Below, piece by piece: positions 9,441-18,255 of a stretch of 64,000 nucleotides of DNA. Both the position numbers and the translations under genes were made by a program. Position 1 is the stretch's first letter. Every line of letters starts with the position of its first letter. The notes below the pieces were generated by a model. It had not been told where the DNA came from and did no database searches. It saw nothing but the letters and a program-made list of their open reading frames with translations. The DNA comes from JAFGPL01 sp963781805 (GTDB lineage: Bacteria; Bacteroidota; Bacteroidia; Bacteroidales; UBA10428), in the NCBI GenBank assembly GCA_963781805.1, contig CAWAHF010000004.1, positions 3,596,001 to 3,660,000 on the forward strand, in the 5' to 3' direction.

Positions 9441-10460
9441 ATGAATAATACCGATTGGAAAAATTTGCCTTTTAGCTACATCAAGACCGATTACAATGTA
9501 AGGTGCTATTACAGAGATGGCAAATGGGGAGAGATAGAAATTTCATCTTCGGAATATATTAATATGCATATGGCTGCAACTTGTCTGCATTATGGTCAGG
9601 AGGCATTTGAGGGGATGAAAGCTTTTCGCGGCAGAGATGGAAAAATCAGGATATTCAGATGGAAAAATAATGCCAAAAGAATGCACGAGACATCCCTGGG
9701 AATAAAACTGGCTGTGGTACCCGAAGAACTTTTCAGAAAGTCAATCTTTACAGCAATTAAACTTAACGAACGTTTTGTTCCTCCTTATGGTCATGGAGCT
9801 TCTTTGTATATTCGCCCACTTTTATTAGGTACTGGTGCTGAAGTTGGAGTAAAACCTTCGAAAGAATATTTGTTTATAGTTTTTGTTACACCTGTTGGGC
9901 CCTACTTTAAATCCGGCTTCTCTCCGGTAGATATTATGATTTGCCGTGAATATGACCGTGCGGCTCCGTTAGGTACAGGAGCTTACAAAGTAGGCGGAAA
10001 TTATGCAGCGAGTCTTAGTTCACTTGACCTGGCTCATGAAAAAGGGTATGCTACCTCTTTATATCTTGATGCAAAAGAAAAAAAATATATTGATGAGGCA
10101 GGACCTGCTAATTTTTTTGGAATCAAGAATAATACCTATATAACACCTGATTCTAAATCTATATTACCCTCCATTACCAATATGAGCCTGATTGATATGT
10201 GCAAAGATATGGGAATGAAAGTTGAAAGACGCCCGATACCACTTGATGAATTATCAACTTTCGAAGAAGTTGGCGCATGTGGGACCGCAGCGGTAATTAC
10301 TCCAATCAGAAAAATTGTAGATCCGGTTCAAAACATTTTCTACAACTATTGTAAGGATGGGAAACCTGGTCCGATATCTACCAAACTATTCAATTGGCTT
10401 ACTTCCATTCAAACAGGTGAAGCAGAAGACAAATTTGGCTGGATCGAAATTCTGGATTAA
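9441..10460 (+). CDS. ilvE: Branched-chain amino acid aminotransferase
   Basis: A 339-residue fold-type IV PLP aminotransferase of the eukaryote-like (BCAT II) group that transfers amino groups between leucine, isoleucine or valine and 2-oxoglutarate. Visible features are LHYGQEAFEGMKAFRG, YIRPLLLGTGAEVGV and the PLP lysine in GAYKVGGNYA (K183), followed by YIDEAGPANFFGI and CGTAAVITPI. Length and motifs are complete. A TTG in frame at 9423 is less likely as start than ATG 9441, since it has no support and the family begins near here. The gene stands alone behind its own promoter. Confidence 0.93.
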   Translation: MNNTDWKNLPFSYIKTDYNVRCYYRDGKWGEIEISSSEYINMHMAATCLHYGQEAFEGMKAFRGRDGKIRIFRWKNNAKRMHETSLGIKLAVVPEELFRKSIFTAIKLNERFVPPYGHGASLYIRPLLLGTGAEVGVKPSKEYLFIVFVTPVGPYFKSGFSPVDIMICREYDRAAPLGTGAYKVGGNYAASLSSLDLAHEKGYATSLYLDAKEKKYIDEAGPANFFGIKNNTYITPDSKSILPSITNMSLIDMCKDMGMKVERRPIPLDELSTFEEVGACGTAAVITPIRKIVDPVQNIFYNYCKDGKPGPISTKLFNWLTSIQTGEAEDKFGWIEILD

Positions 10461-10599
10461 ACATGTCCCATTTATTTGAATAATCAGTTTTATAATCGAT
10501 TAAATATTAGATTTTTAACCTAGCTTTAAGATTTCATTATGCAAACGGTAAGAACTTTATTTTTAATATTTATTAAGAAAAATTTGTTACAATTATTAG

Positions 10600-10607
10600 T
10601 ATCTTTG
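10600..10607 (+). promoter_or_regulatory. Bacteroidota -7 element TATCTTTG upstream of ftsX
   Basis: An exact TAnnTTTG match 29 nt before the ftsX ATG. A TTTG at 10583-10586 is only 13 nt away, so the -33 element is uncertain. Confidence 0.5.
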
Positions 10608-10628
10608 GTGCTCTTTTTTTTAAGCTAA

Positions 10629-11507
10629 ATGCAAACCGGCGAAATAAAGCATATAAAGCGACGGCTGATTGGTTCCTACTTTACTTCTATGGTAAGCATA
10701 GCATTAGTGTTATTTATGCTCGGCCTAATAGGTTTCCTAGTTTTAAATGCGAAAAAACTTTCAGATTATGTGAAGGAGAATATTGGTTTTACGGTATTTC
10801 TTCGGGAAGGGATAAATGAAGCAGACGCATTTAAGATTCAGAAAATTCTGGATACTAAACATTACGTTAAAGAAACCACATATGTAACTGCAGAACAGGC
10901 AGCACGCGATTTTCAGAATGAAATTGGCGAAAATTTTATTGATTTCCTGGGATTCAATCCCCTTGTACCATCAATAGATGTTAGATTACATGCTAATTAT
11001 GCGAATCCTGACAGCATTAAAATGATAGAAAAAGACTTGCAGGAATTCACCGAAATAAAAGAAGTTCACTATCAAAAGTCTCTCGTTTCTCTGATTAATG
11101 AAAATGTAAAGAAAATCAGCCTATTCATTCTGATAATCAGCGGTATATTATTTTTAATCGCATTTGCCCTGATTAACAATACCATACGGCTTGCCGTTTA
11201 TTCAAAAAGATTTCTGATAAGAACCATGCAACTTGTAGGTGCAACCAATCGATTCATAAGACGACCTATACTTACTACAAGTTTAGTTCAGGGTTCTGTA
11301 GGAGCTATTACAGCAATTGCTATGCTTACAGGAATGATATATTTGCTGCAGAAAGAATTGGAGGGAATTATTGGTTTCGATGATTTTACTATCCTTGCGA
11401 TTCTTTATTCAAGTGTTTTTATCCTTGGTGAAATCATAAACTGGATTTCTACTTATTTTGCTGTAAATAAATATCTTAAAATAAAAACAGATAAACTTTA
11501 TTTATAA
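10629..11507 (+). CDS. ftsX: Cell division ABC transporter permease FtsX
   Basis: A 292-residue FtsX-family protein. TM1 spans about residues 20-42. A large extracytoplasmic loop follows (YVKENIGFTVFLREGIN near 47-63, typical of FtsX). Three more membrane segments lie near 172-190, 218-240 and 250-275, with the conserved RTMQLVGATNRFIRRP in the cytoplasmic loop. FtsX pairs with the ATPase FtsE and controls periplasmic murein hydrolase activators of the EnvC type. FtsE is not in this window, but an EnvC-like protein is encoded at 38.4-39.6 kb. It is followed after 4 nt by the DUF3098 gene. Confidence 0.92.
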   Translation: MQTGEIKHIKRRLIGSYFTSMVSIALVLFMLGLIGFLVLNAKKLSDYVKENIGFTVFLREGINEADAFKIQKILDTKHYVKETTYVTAEQAARDFQNEIGENFIDFLGFNPLVPSIDVRLHANYANPDSIKMIEKDLQEFTEIKEVHYQKSLVSLINENVKKISLFILIISGILFLIAFALINNTIRLAVYSKRFLIRTMQLVGATNRFIRRPILTTSLVQGSVGAITAIAMLTGMIYLLQKELEGIIGFDDFTILAILYSSVFILGEIINWISTYFAVNKYLKIKTDKLYL

Positions 11508-11511
11508 TACA

Positions 11512-11775
11512 ATGTCAAAAAGTAATAATAACTCTGATTCAACGGGTTTCGCACTTCGTAAAGAAAACTATGTCTTGCTGATTATCGGTTTTGCCATAGT
11601 CATTATCGGATTTCTTTTAATGATGGGAGGAAAATCACCTGATCCTAACGTTTTTAATGGAAAGGAAATTTTCAGTTTCAGAAGGATTACATTAGCTCCC
11701 ATGGTTGTTTTATTTGGTTTCCTCTTTGAAATATGGGCTATCATGAAAAAACCCAGGGAAACAGAAAACGTTTGA
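11512..11775 (+). CDS. DUF3098 small membrane protein
   Basis: An 87-residue protein with two predicted transmembrane helices (about 21-40 and 62-80) separated by a short loop with GKSPDPNVFNGKEIFSFRR. This is the Bacteroidota DUF3098 family, found as here directly behind ftsX and before uppP. The function is not established; the tight coupling to ftsX suggests a role in the division or envelope machinery. Confidence 0.85.
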   Translation: MSKSNNNSDSTGFALRKENYVLLIIGFAIVIIGFLLMMGGKSPDPNVFNGKEIFSFRRITLAPMVVLFGFLFEIWAIMKKPRETENV

Positions 11776-11833
11776 TTTATAGATTTTTATATTAATCTTT
11801 TTTGGTAATAGAATTTGACACCTGAATTATTCT

Positions 11834-11857
11834 TCGGAATTGTACTCCGATTTTTTT
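11834..11857 (+). terminator. Probable intrinsic terminator after ftsX-DUF3098
   Basis: A TCGGA/TCCGA stem with a 7-nt loop followed directly by seven T. It lies 58 nt after the DUF3098 stop and before uppP, so it would end the ftsX transcript. Confidence 0.6.
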
Positions 11858-11891
11858 AGAATACCTAATATGTAAAAAAAGAAGTTGAACT

Positions 11892-12671
11892 ATGACATGG
11901 ATTGATGCACTTATTTTAGGTATTATTCAAGGACTAACTGAATTCCTGCCTGTTAGCAGCAGTGGACATCTTGAAATCGGAAAAGTTTTGCTTGGTGCTG
12001 ATATTAAAGAAAACCTAACTTTTACGATAGTTGTTCATGGTGCAACGGTTTGCAGTACCATTGTCGTCTTTTATAAAGAAATCGGAGAATTATTTAAAGG
12101 TCTTTTTTCATTCAAATGGAATGATTCAACCATTTATGTTACCAAATTGATTATTTCATGCATCCCGGTTTTAATTTTAGCTATTCTGTATGAAAAAAGA
12201 ATTGAATCACTTTTTACCGGCAATCTTTTACTGGTAGGGTCTATGTTACTCATAACATCATTGTTACTTGCTTTTACACATTTTTCAAAACCTAAAGAAA
12301 AACAAATTAGTTTTTTTCATTCCATCATCATTGGAATTGCACAGGCAATCGCTGTGCTTCCGGGAATTTCCAGATCAGGAGCAACTATTTCCACAGGGCT
12401 ACTTTTGGGAAATAAAAGAGAAGATGTTGCCAAATTTTCATTTCTTATGGTTTTAATTCCAATTATTGGTAAAAACCTGCTTGATATAGTTGATGGTACA
12501 TTTGCCAAGGAATCTGCCGAAATGATCCCTTTGATTATTGGCTTCATAACTGCATTTTTATCGGGATGGCTGGCATGTAAATGGATGATAAATATTGTAA
12601 AGCGAAGTAAATTGATTTACTTTGCCGCTTATTGTTTTATTATAGGTATGCTTGCTATAATTTTCAGATAA
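11892..12671 (+). CDS. uppP: Undecaprenyl-diphosphate phosphatase (UppP/BacA)
   Basis: A 259-residue polytopic inner-membrane enzyme that dephosphorylates undecaprenyl diphosphate to recycle the lipid carrier for peptidoglycan and polysaccharide synthesis. Diagnostic motifs are GLTEFLPVSSSGHLEIG (residues about 15-31, with the conserved E and SSSGH) and LPGISRSGATISTGL near 157-171. About eight hydrophobic segments are visible. Length is normal. The truB gene follows after 19 nt, so the two are probably co-transcribed. Confidence 0.95.
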   Translation: MTWIDALILGIIQGLTEFLPVSSSGHLEIGKVLLGADIKENLTFTIVVHGATVCSTIVVFYKEIGELFKGLFSFKWNDSTIYVTKLIISCIPVLILAILYEKRIESLFTGNLLLVGSMLLITSLLLAFTHFSKPKEKQISFFHSIIIGIAQAIAVLPGISRSGATISTGLLLGNKREDVAKFSFLMVLIPIIGKNLLDIVDGTFAKESAEMIPLIIGFITAFLSGWLACKWMINIVKRSKLIYFAAYCFIIGMLAIIFR

Positions 12672-12690
12672 AAATTGTAGGAAATATTTT

Positions 12691-13377
12691 ATGTTGGATT
12701 TTATTTCAGGAGAAGTTCTTTTATTTGATAAACCGCTTTATTGGACTTCTTTTGATTTGGTTAAAAGGGTGAGGGGAGCCATTAAACATAAACTTCAGAT
12801 AAAAAAAATAAAAGTTGGTCATGCAGGAACATTAGATCCGATGGCAACAGGTATGATGATAATTTGTACTGGTTTAGCAACCAAAAAGATTGAAAAATAT
12901 CAGGAATTGACAAAAGAATACATTGCTAACATAAAATTTGGTGCAACAACACCCTCATTTGACCTTGAAACAGAAATCGATTATACATTTGATGTAGATC
13001 ATATAACAGCTGAAAAATTAAATCAGGTCATTGACGAATTTAGAGGTCCCATTGAACAAAAGCCCCCTGTTTTTTCAGCGAAATTTGTAAACGGAAAACG
13101 GGCATATGAATATGCAAGAAAAGGAACCGAAGTTCAGTTAAAATCTAATCTAATTAACATTTTCGAACTCGAAATAATTGATTTCCAGTCTCCAATGCTT
13201 AAATTAAGGGTAAAATGCAGTAAAGGCACCTATATCAGATCTCTGGCCAGAGATCTTGGAAATAAATTAAATTCCGGGGCTCACCTGATTGAACTAAAGA
13301 GAACTGCCATTGGAGATTTTTCACTGGATAAAGCAATGACATTTAATGAATTCGAAAATTTTTTAAAATATATGTAA
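12691..13377 (+). CDS. truB: tRNA pseudouridine(55) synthase TruB
   Basis: A 228-residue pseudouridine synthase that makes Psi55 in the T-arm of tRNAs. Visible are the LFDKPLYWTSFD opening, the catalytic loop VGHAGTLDPMATGMM with D49, the QKPPVFSAKFVNGKRAYEYAR segment and CSKGTYIRSLARDLG. The C-terminal PUA extension of E. coli TruB is absent, as in many Bacteroidota. It sits in the uppP-truB pair, with queA 65 nt downstream. Confidence 0.95.
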   Translation: MLDFISGEVLLFDKPLYWTSFDLVKRVRGAIKHKLQIKKIKVGHAGTLDPMATGMMIICTGLATKKIEKYQELTKEYIANIKFGATTPSFDLETEIDYTFDVDHITAEKLNQVIDEFRGPIEQKPPVFSAKFVNGKRAYEYARKGTEVQLKSNLINIFELEIIDFQSPMLKLRVKCSKGTYIRSLARDLGNKLNSGAHLIELKRTAIGDFSLDKAMTFNEFENFLKYM

Positions 13378-13442
13378 CAAAAAGTAATTATTTGCGTATA
13401 ACGGGCGAATTTTTAATAGGGCATAACTAATACTAAAATCAG

Positions 13443-14492
13443 ATGAAATTATCACAATTCAAATACAGTCTTCCTGACGATTTAATTGCAAAATATCCTG
13501 TCGATAATAGGGATGAGTCTAGAATGATGGTTCTTAACAGAGCTACAAGAAAAATTGAGCATAAAATTTTTAAAGAAATAATCGAATATTTTAGCGAAGA
13601 CGATGTTATGGTATTCAATAATACCAAAGTTTTTCCTGCACGTTTATATGGAAATAAGGAAAAAACCGGTGCTGAAATTGAAGTGTTTTTATTGAGAGAA
13701 CTGAATAAAGAACAGCGGTTATGGGATGTATTGGTAGACCCGGCAAGAAAAATACGTATTGGTAATAAACTCTATTTTGGGGAAGATGATATACTCGTTG
13801 CGGAAGTTATTGATAATACAACTTCAAGAGGTCGGACGCTTAGATTTTTATTTGATGGCGATTACAATGAATTCAAACAAACATTATACAGGTTAGGAGA
13901 AACTCCTCTGCCAAAATTTATTAAACGTGAAGTCCAGCCCGAAGACAGAGAAAGATATCAAACTGTTTTTGCCAAACATGAAGGGGCAGTTGCTGCTCCC
14001 ACTGCCGGATTGCATTTCAGCAGAGAGCTTTTAAAGAGACTTGAAATAAATGGAGTTCATTTTGCAGAAATAACTCTTCACGTTGGTCTGGGTAATTTCA
14101 GAACAGTTGATGTAGAAGATCTTACGAAACATAAAATGGATTCGGAAAGGATTATTATTCCAGACGATGCAGTTGAAATTGTTAATAATGCAAAAGATAA
14201 TAAAAAAAATGTATGTGCTGTTGGAACCACAGTATTAAGAACTCTTGAAAGTTCAGTCTCAACGAACGGGTATTTAAAACCTTACGATGGATGGACTAAT
14301 AAGTTTATTTTTCCTCCTTATGAGTTTAATGTTCCGACAAGTATGATTTCAAATTTTCACCTTCCTTATTCCACGTTATTAATGACGGTTTCGGCCTTTG
14401 CAGGATTTGAATTTCTTTTTGAAGCATATAAACTGGCAGTTAAGGAAAAATACAGGTTTGGAACCTATGGCGATGCAATGTTAATTATTTAG
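13443..14492 (+). CDS. queA: S-adenosylmethionine:tRNA ribosyltransferase-isomerase QueA
   Basis: A 349-residue QueA, which transfers and isomerises the ribosyl group of SAM onto 7-aminomethyl-7-deazaguanine in tRNA to make epoxyqueuosine. The motifs are complete: FKYSLPDDLIAKYP, FNNTKVFPARLYGNK, GAVAAPTAGLHFS and the C-terminal TSMISNFHLPYSTLLM. The uppP-truB-queA order suggests co-expression. A weak hairpin follows at 14514-14540. Confidence 0.96.
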   Translation: MKLSQFKYSLPDDLIAKYPVDNRDESRMMVLNRATRKIEHKIFKEIIEYFSEDDVMVFNNTKVFPARLYGNKEKTGAEIEVFLLRELNKEQRLWDVLVDPARKIRIGNKLYFGEDDILVAEVIDNTTSRGRTLRFLFDGDYNEFKQTLYRLGETPLPKFIKREVQPEDRERYQTVFAKHEGAVAAPTAGLHFSRELLKRLEINGVHFAEITLHVGLGNFRTVDVEDLTKHKMDSERIIIPDDAVEIVNNAKDNKKNVCAVGTTVLRTLESSVSTNGYLKPYDGWTNKFIFPPYEFNVPTSMISNFHLPYSTLLMTVSAFAGFEFLFEAYKLAVKEKYRFGTYGDAMLII

Positions 14493-14513
14493 TAGCGCGG
14501 TAATTGGTAAATT

Positions 14514-14540
14514 AAAAAAAGCATTTTCTTTTAATGCTTT
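14514..14540 (-). terminator. Hairpin terminator between queA and the zinc-ribbon gene
   Basis: An AAAGCATT/AATGCTTT stem with a 7-nt loop. On the minus strand it runs into seven T, so it fits as terminator of the leftward small gene; it may also act on queA, though the T-run there is short. Confidence 0.55.
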
Positions 14541-14609
14541 GAAATTCTAATTATTAGAATAGTAAGTAAGAGAATAATTTGTTCAGGTTTATAGCTGCAC
14601 AAATATTTA

Positions 14610-14804
14610 TCAGGTATCACTATCTATGTAACGCAAAGCAGAAAGCTGAATTCTTTCTATTTCAAAGGCTGTTTGCCAATCAATTTTTGAATCATAGTTG
14701 TTGAGTAATTCTACTTTGCAATTGGTACATATCAGGTCTTTCGCAACATTTTTTTTACATCGTTTACATAGTTTAGGCTTTTTATCTGCTGCATTTTTTT
14801 CCAT
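14610..14804 (-). CDS. Small zinc-ribbon protein, 64 aa
   Basis: The product starts MEKNAADKKPKLCKRC and has two CxxC pairs (CKRC and CTNC, 12 residues apart) typical of a small zinc ribbon, followed by a helical tail ending RYIDSDT. The family is not recognised. A longer form starting at a GTG at 14876 (88 aa) is possible but its extra 24 residues look non-conserved in character, so I prefer the ATG at 14804. It is divergent from the SiaC-like gene and ends at a hairpin. Confidence 0.5.
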   Translation of the reverse strand: MEKNAADKKPKLCKRCKKNVAKDLICTNCKVELLNNYDSKIDWQTAFEIERIQLSALRYIDSDT

Positions 14805-14945
14805 GACTGCTGAGAATTTAATATATTTTTTTACGCATGTTCGATTTGAAATGTTGCAATAAAAACTCCCTTCCACGATGATTTATATCATATAATTTTG
14901 TCCAACTTTTCCTTCCAAAGGCCGTATTTATTGATATAAAAAGGG

Positions 14946-15317
14946 ATGAGTATGAAAATTGTGGTTGAAGGAACTAAAACAACTCCACTTATTGATTTCA
15001 TTGATGGGTACATGAAGATTCAGGGGAATTCAATACCAACAATAAACCTGGAATTTTACAAACAATTGATGAATTATCTAAAAACGTATGCTGAAAAACC
15101 TCAAAACACAACAGTTGTCGATATCAGTTTCGAATACATTAATTGTTATTCTAAAAAATCGATGATGAAAGTTTTCAGGATCCTTGAAAAAATTCATCAA
15201 AAAGGGAATACGATTATCATCAATTGGTTTTATTCTGAAGAAGATGACAATATGCTTGAACTAGGCTGCATTTATAGTTCACTAATTAACTTGCCGTTCA
15301 ATTTTATCTTAAAATAA
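14946..15317 (+). CDS. SiaC-like (DUF1987) regulatory protein
   Basis: A 123-residue protein of the DUF1987/SiaC family. The pattern is clear: IVVEGTKTTPLIDF at the N-terminus, then GNSIPTINLEFYKQLMNYL, TVVDISFEYINCYSKKSMM and INWFYSEEDDNMLELG. In Pseudomonas SiaC is a phosphoprotein switched by the SiaB kinase and SiaA phosphatase to control the diguanylate cyclase SiaD. The serine/threonine that would be phosphorylated should lie in the YINCYSKKS segment by analogy. No siaA, siaB or siaD neighbour is present, so partners must be elsewhere. An alternative start is ATG 14952. Confidence 0.8.
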   Translation: MSMKIVVEGTKTTPLIDFIDGYMKIQGNSIPTINLEFYKQLMNYLKTYAEKPQNTTVVDISFEYINCYSKKSMMKVFRILEKIHQKGNTIIINWFYSEEDDNMLELGCIYSSLINLPFNFILK

Positions 15318-15322
15318 CGGTT

Positions 15323-15363
15323 AAAAAATCAAAGGGAACCGTTAATGTTGCCTTTGATTTTTT
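15323..15363. terminator. Bidirectional terminator between siaC-like gene and hemD
   Basis: A perfect 13-bp stem AAAAAATCAAAGG/CCTTTGATTTTTT with a 15-nt loop in the 49-bp gap between two convergent genes. A-run and T-run on opposite sides let it work in both directions. A competing 7-bp pairing (15316-15322 with 15337-15343) overlaps it. Confidence 0.85.
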
Positions 15364-15366
15364 GAA

Positions 15367-16119
15367 TTATTTACAGTTCTTATTGTTTTCAAGGATAAAT
15401 TGCTCTAGAGCCATAGCCATAGAGGGTGCCTCGGGTAGAGGAGCCTGTAGATCCAGTCTGAGGCCTGCTTCCTTCACTGCCTGGGCAGTCTGAGTTCCAA
15501 AGGAGGCAATTTTTATTTCGTTCTGCTGAAATTCAGGAAAATTTTTCAATAACGATCTTATACCTGAGGGACTGAAAAATACAAGTACATCATAATTTAT
15601 AGCTGACAAGTCCGATAAATCACTACTTACAGTTTTATAAAGGATTACAATTGTGTGTTTGATACTGTTTTTTACCAGAAGAACAGGAATTTCTTTCTTG
15701 TGTTTATCGGATAATGGCACAAGGAATTTTTCTTCTTTGTGTTTATTAATCAAATCTATTATATCAGAAAATTCACCATTCCCAAAGAAAATCTTACGTT
15801 TTCTGTAAATGATATACTTTTGCAGATAATAGGCTATAGATTCTGAAACACAAAAATACTTCATGCTTTCAGGCACTGAGATACGCATTTCACAATTGAT
15901 TCTGAAAAAATTATCAATCGCTGTTTTGCTAGTGAAAATAACAGCCGAATGAGACAGAATATCTACTTTCTGTGACCTGAACTCTTTGCATGATAATCCC
16001 TCTACCTGTATAAATGGTCTGAAATCAATTTTTACATTGGTTTTTTGCGCTAAATCAAAGTAGGGTGATTTATCAGATTCAGGTTTGGGCTGAGATACTA
16101 ATATTTTTTTTATCTTCAT
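15367..16119 (-). CDS. hemD: Uroporphyrinogen-III synthase
   Basis: A 250-residue HemD-family protein that closes and flips ring D of hydroxymethylbilane to form uroporphyrinogen III. The family is weakly conserved, but the two-lobed pattern is present: ILVSQPKPE at the start, HSAVIFTSKTAIDNFF near 75-90, VLVFFSPSGIRSLLKNFPEF near 178-197 and IASFGTQTAQAVKEAGL near 203-219. The neighbour upstream is a DUF4271 gene, the usual Bacteroidota arrangement. No other heme-synthesis gene lies next to it. Confidence 0.88.
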   Translation of the reverse strand: MKIKKILVSQPKPESDKSPYFDLAQKTNVKIDFRPFIQVEGLSCKEFRSQKVDILSHSAVIFTSKTAIDNFFRINCEMRISVPESMKYFCVSESIAYYLQKYIIYRKRKIFFGNGEFSDIIDLINKHKEEKFLVPLSDKHKKEIPVLLVKNSIKHTIVILYKTVSSDLSDLSAINYDVLVFFSPSGIRSLLKNFPEFQQNEIKIASFGTQTAQAVKEAGLRLDLQAPLPEAPSMAMALEQFILENNKNCK

Positions 16120-16146
16120 ACCTGAGAGTTTAGCAAATAACTTACT

Positions 16147-17253
16147 TTAGGATAATGTTTTAATAAATTTATACCCGATTAATACGGGTAAAATTTCAAG
16201 CGTACAAAGGTACAAAATCGAATACAAAATAAAAATATCGTGCTTAAGAATTATTTGAAATCCTCGAATTATTTTTAGAAATAATGACAAAATATAGATT
16301 CCTGCCACGATTATAAATATAGTTTCAGATATTCTATTTTGGGTATAAAACGAAGCAAATGATAATGGAATTATAACAATACCAAGGCTTTTATTGAAAA
16401 CATATACATTATGAAGATATTCATTGATCTGATTTAATCGATCAAAAATATACCCAATAAGTTTTTGTATCAAAGATTTCAGAATGGAAAAAATAATCAT
16501 GAAATTAAGAATAAGCAGAAAAAAGCTGAGTTTGTCAAAAATCGTCGGTTTCAATTTGTAGTACTGGGTAATTTTAAAAATAATAAGCGATATAGAAATG
16601 GTATAAACGAAATTCAATACCACAGAAACTCGTCTGGCGAGTATATTTTTCTCATTAAAAAGTTTTGAGGAAGCTTGAAAACTAAAAATGGAGTTGAATA
16701 GTTTCAGCAAATATTTCCGGTAAAAAACCTGAATCCACACAAATAAGAAGGCTAAAATAATATAAGTCCAGAATATCCAGTCGGTATGTATCCCATTCCT
16801 ATGGATAAAATGTGAGTTTTCATTTTGGATATTTACATTAGTTAACTGTAACGAATCACAACCGGCAGAATCCTGGTCAATTTTAAAATTCTTTTCATGT
16901 CGATAAAGAAATTGTGCGAATTCATCCAGGGAATTCCAGGTGATTTTATGAGGATTAGTAATGCTGTCTTTCTGTCTGGTTTTCGGAATAATTTCATTTT
17001 CTCTATCAGAGATGGTTGTTGGCTGAATTTTTGTGGTTTTATTCCTGGAATTTATCAGAGTATCCTTACGTACAGAGATTTGAACAGGTTGTTTCGGTCC
17101 AGCCTTTTTTGATTGGAGATTTTGATTTATTACCGAATCGCGAATTTGCTGATTCTCAATTTTTGTCGTAAGTGTATCTGTTTTGGGCTGATTTGTAAGG
17201 GTGGTATCCTGCAATTTGTAAAAATCCCTGAAATAAAAAGTGCCACCATTCAT
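16147..17253 (-). CDS. DUF4271 membrane protein
   Basis: A 368-residue protein. The N-terminal 140 or so residues are polar and rich in Thr, Gln, Lys and Asn, without a signal peptide. From about residue 155 there are some six to seven hydrophobic helices, the Bacteroidota DUF4271 domain. The function is unknown; the conserved pairing with hemD (27 nt apart here) suggests co-expression. A TTG 18 nt upstream would add six residues, but it lies in a TAATTTTG promoter element, so ATG 17253 is preferred. Confidence 0.8.
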   Translation of the reverse strand: MNGGTFYFRDFYKLQDTTLTNQPKTDTLTTKIENQQIRDSVINQNLQSKKAGPKQPVQISVRKDTLINSRNKTTKIQPTTISDRENEIIPKTRQKDSITNPHKITWNSLDEFAQFLYRHEKNFKIDQDSAGCDSLQLTNVNIQNENSHFIHRNGIHTDWIFWTYIILAFLFVWIQVFYRKYLLKLFNSIFSFQASSKLFNEKNILARRVSVVLNFVYTISISLIIFKITQYYKLKPTIFDKLSFFLLILNFMIIFSILKSLIQKLIGYIFDRLNQINEYLHNVYVFNKSLGIVIIPLSFASFYTQNRISETIFIIVAGIYILSLFLKIIRGFQIILKHDIFILYSILYLCTLEILPVLIGYKFIKTLS

Positions 17254-17268
17254 GATTGGAAAATTTGT

Positions 17269-17276
17269 CAAAATTA
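17269..17276 (-). promoter_or_regulatory. Bacteroidota -7 element TAATTTTG (minus strand) for DUF4271-hemD
   Basis: An exact TAnnTTTG match on the minus strand 23 nt upstream of the ATG at 17253. No clear -33 element. Confidence 0.5.
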
Positions 17277-17476
17277 CATCAATCGTGATAATATTCGGAT
17301 AATTCTATGAAATTCTTTATCAACATAAAGAATATATTTCTTAGGCTGATATGCCTAAATTATAATTGTGATATTAGCTTAAACTATCTTATAGCATGTT
17401 TATTGCTAAACTGAATAACATTATTCGATTGAAATTATCTCATTAAAATACAGAAATCTATTTATTCAATCTGAAA

Positions 17477-17803
17477 TTATTGAAGTTTCCTGTTATTGTT
17501 ATGTCGGGTATGATCCCTAAGTATTTTTTTTTGAAGATTTTTTTCAAACGCCTTGGTAATATTGATCCCTGTTTGATTGGCAATACAAATCAATACAAAC
17601 AATACATCTGCGAGTTCATCAGCCAGATTTATATTTTCGTCGGAATCTTTAAAGGATTGTTCTCCAAATTGTCTTGCCATAATTCGTGCTACCTCACCGA
17701 CTTCTTCGGTAAGAATTGCCATGTTTGTCAACTCATTAAAATATCTGATCCCAAACTTTTTTATCCACTCGTCTACCCTACTTTGTGCTTCTTCAAGAGT
17801 CAT
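17477..17803 (-). CDS. MazG-family nucleotide pyrophosphohydrolase, 108 aa
   Basis: A single-domain all-alpha NTP pyrophosphohydrolase of the MazG type. The metal-binding pattern EExxE...ExxD is visible as EEVGE (residues about 28-32) and DELADVL (about 62-68). It probably cleaves non-canonical or excess nucleoside triphosphates to monophosphate and pyrophosphate; the substrate cannot be told from sequence. Its start codon overlaps the dtd stop by one base (TAATG), so the two genes are translationally coupled. Confidence 0.9.
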   Translation of the reverse strand: MTLEEAQSRVDEWIKKFGIRYFNELTNMAILTEEVGEVARIMARQFGEQSFKDSDENINLADELADVLFVLICIANQTGINITKAFEKNLQKKILRDHTRHNNNRKLQ

Positions 17804-18255
17804 TATTCCTTGTTTTTTGTGTCTATAATTATAGTTACCGGACCGTCATTTAAAAGTGAAATCTTCATCATAGCACCAAATTCTCCGGTTTTAACTGGTT
17901 TTCCTAATTCCTTTTCAAGAGATATAATAAAATCCTGGTAAAGCGGGATCGCTTGCTCAGGTTTTGCCGCTCTGATAAAAGATGGCCGGTTCCCCTTTTT
18001 TGTACTTGCATGCAACGTGAATTGACTTATCACCATAATTTCACCATCAATTTCTTTTATCGAAATGTTCATCAATCCGTTGCTATCATTAAAGATTCTA
18101 AGTTTTGAAATTTTGCTGCACAACCATTCAATATCCTCCTGATTATCTGATTCTTCTATTCCCAGAAAAATTAATAATCCGGATCCAATTTTTGATTTCA
18201 ATAATCCATTAATATCAACCGTCGCTTGCTCAACTCTTTGAATTACAACTTTCAT
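17803..18255 (-). CDS. dtd: D-aminoacyl-tRNA deacylase
   Basis: A 150-residue DTD that removes D-amino acids (and glycine) from mischarged tRNA. Both active-site motifs are intact: SQFTLHASTKKGNRPSF near 77-93 and NDGPVT near 135-140 with the Gly-Pro pair. The N-terminus VVIQRVEQATVDI is typical. It is the first gene of a two-gene unit with the MazG-type enzyme. Confidence 0.95.
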   Translation of the reverse strand: MKVVIQRVEQATVDINGLLKSKIGSGLLIFLGIEESDNQEDIEWLCSKISKLRIFNDSNGLMNISIKEIDGEIMVISQFTLHASTKKGNRPSFIRAAKPEQAIPLYQDFIISLEKELGKPVKTGEFGAMMKISLLNDGPVTIIIDTKNKE

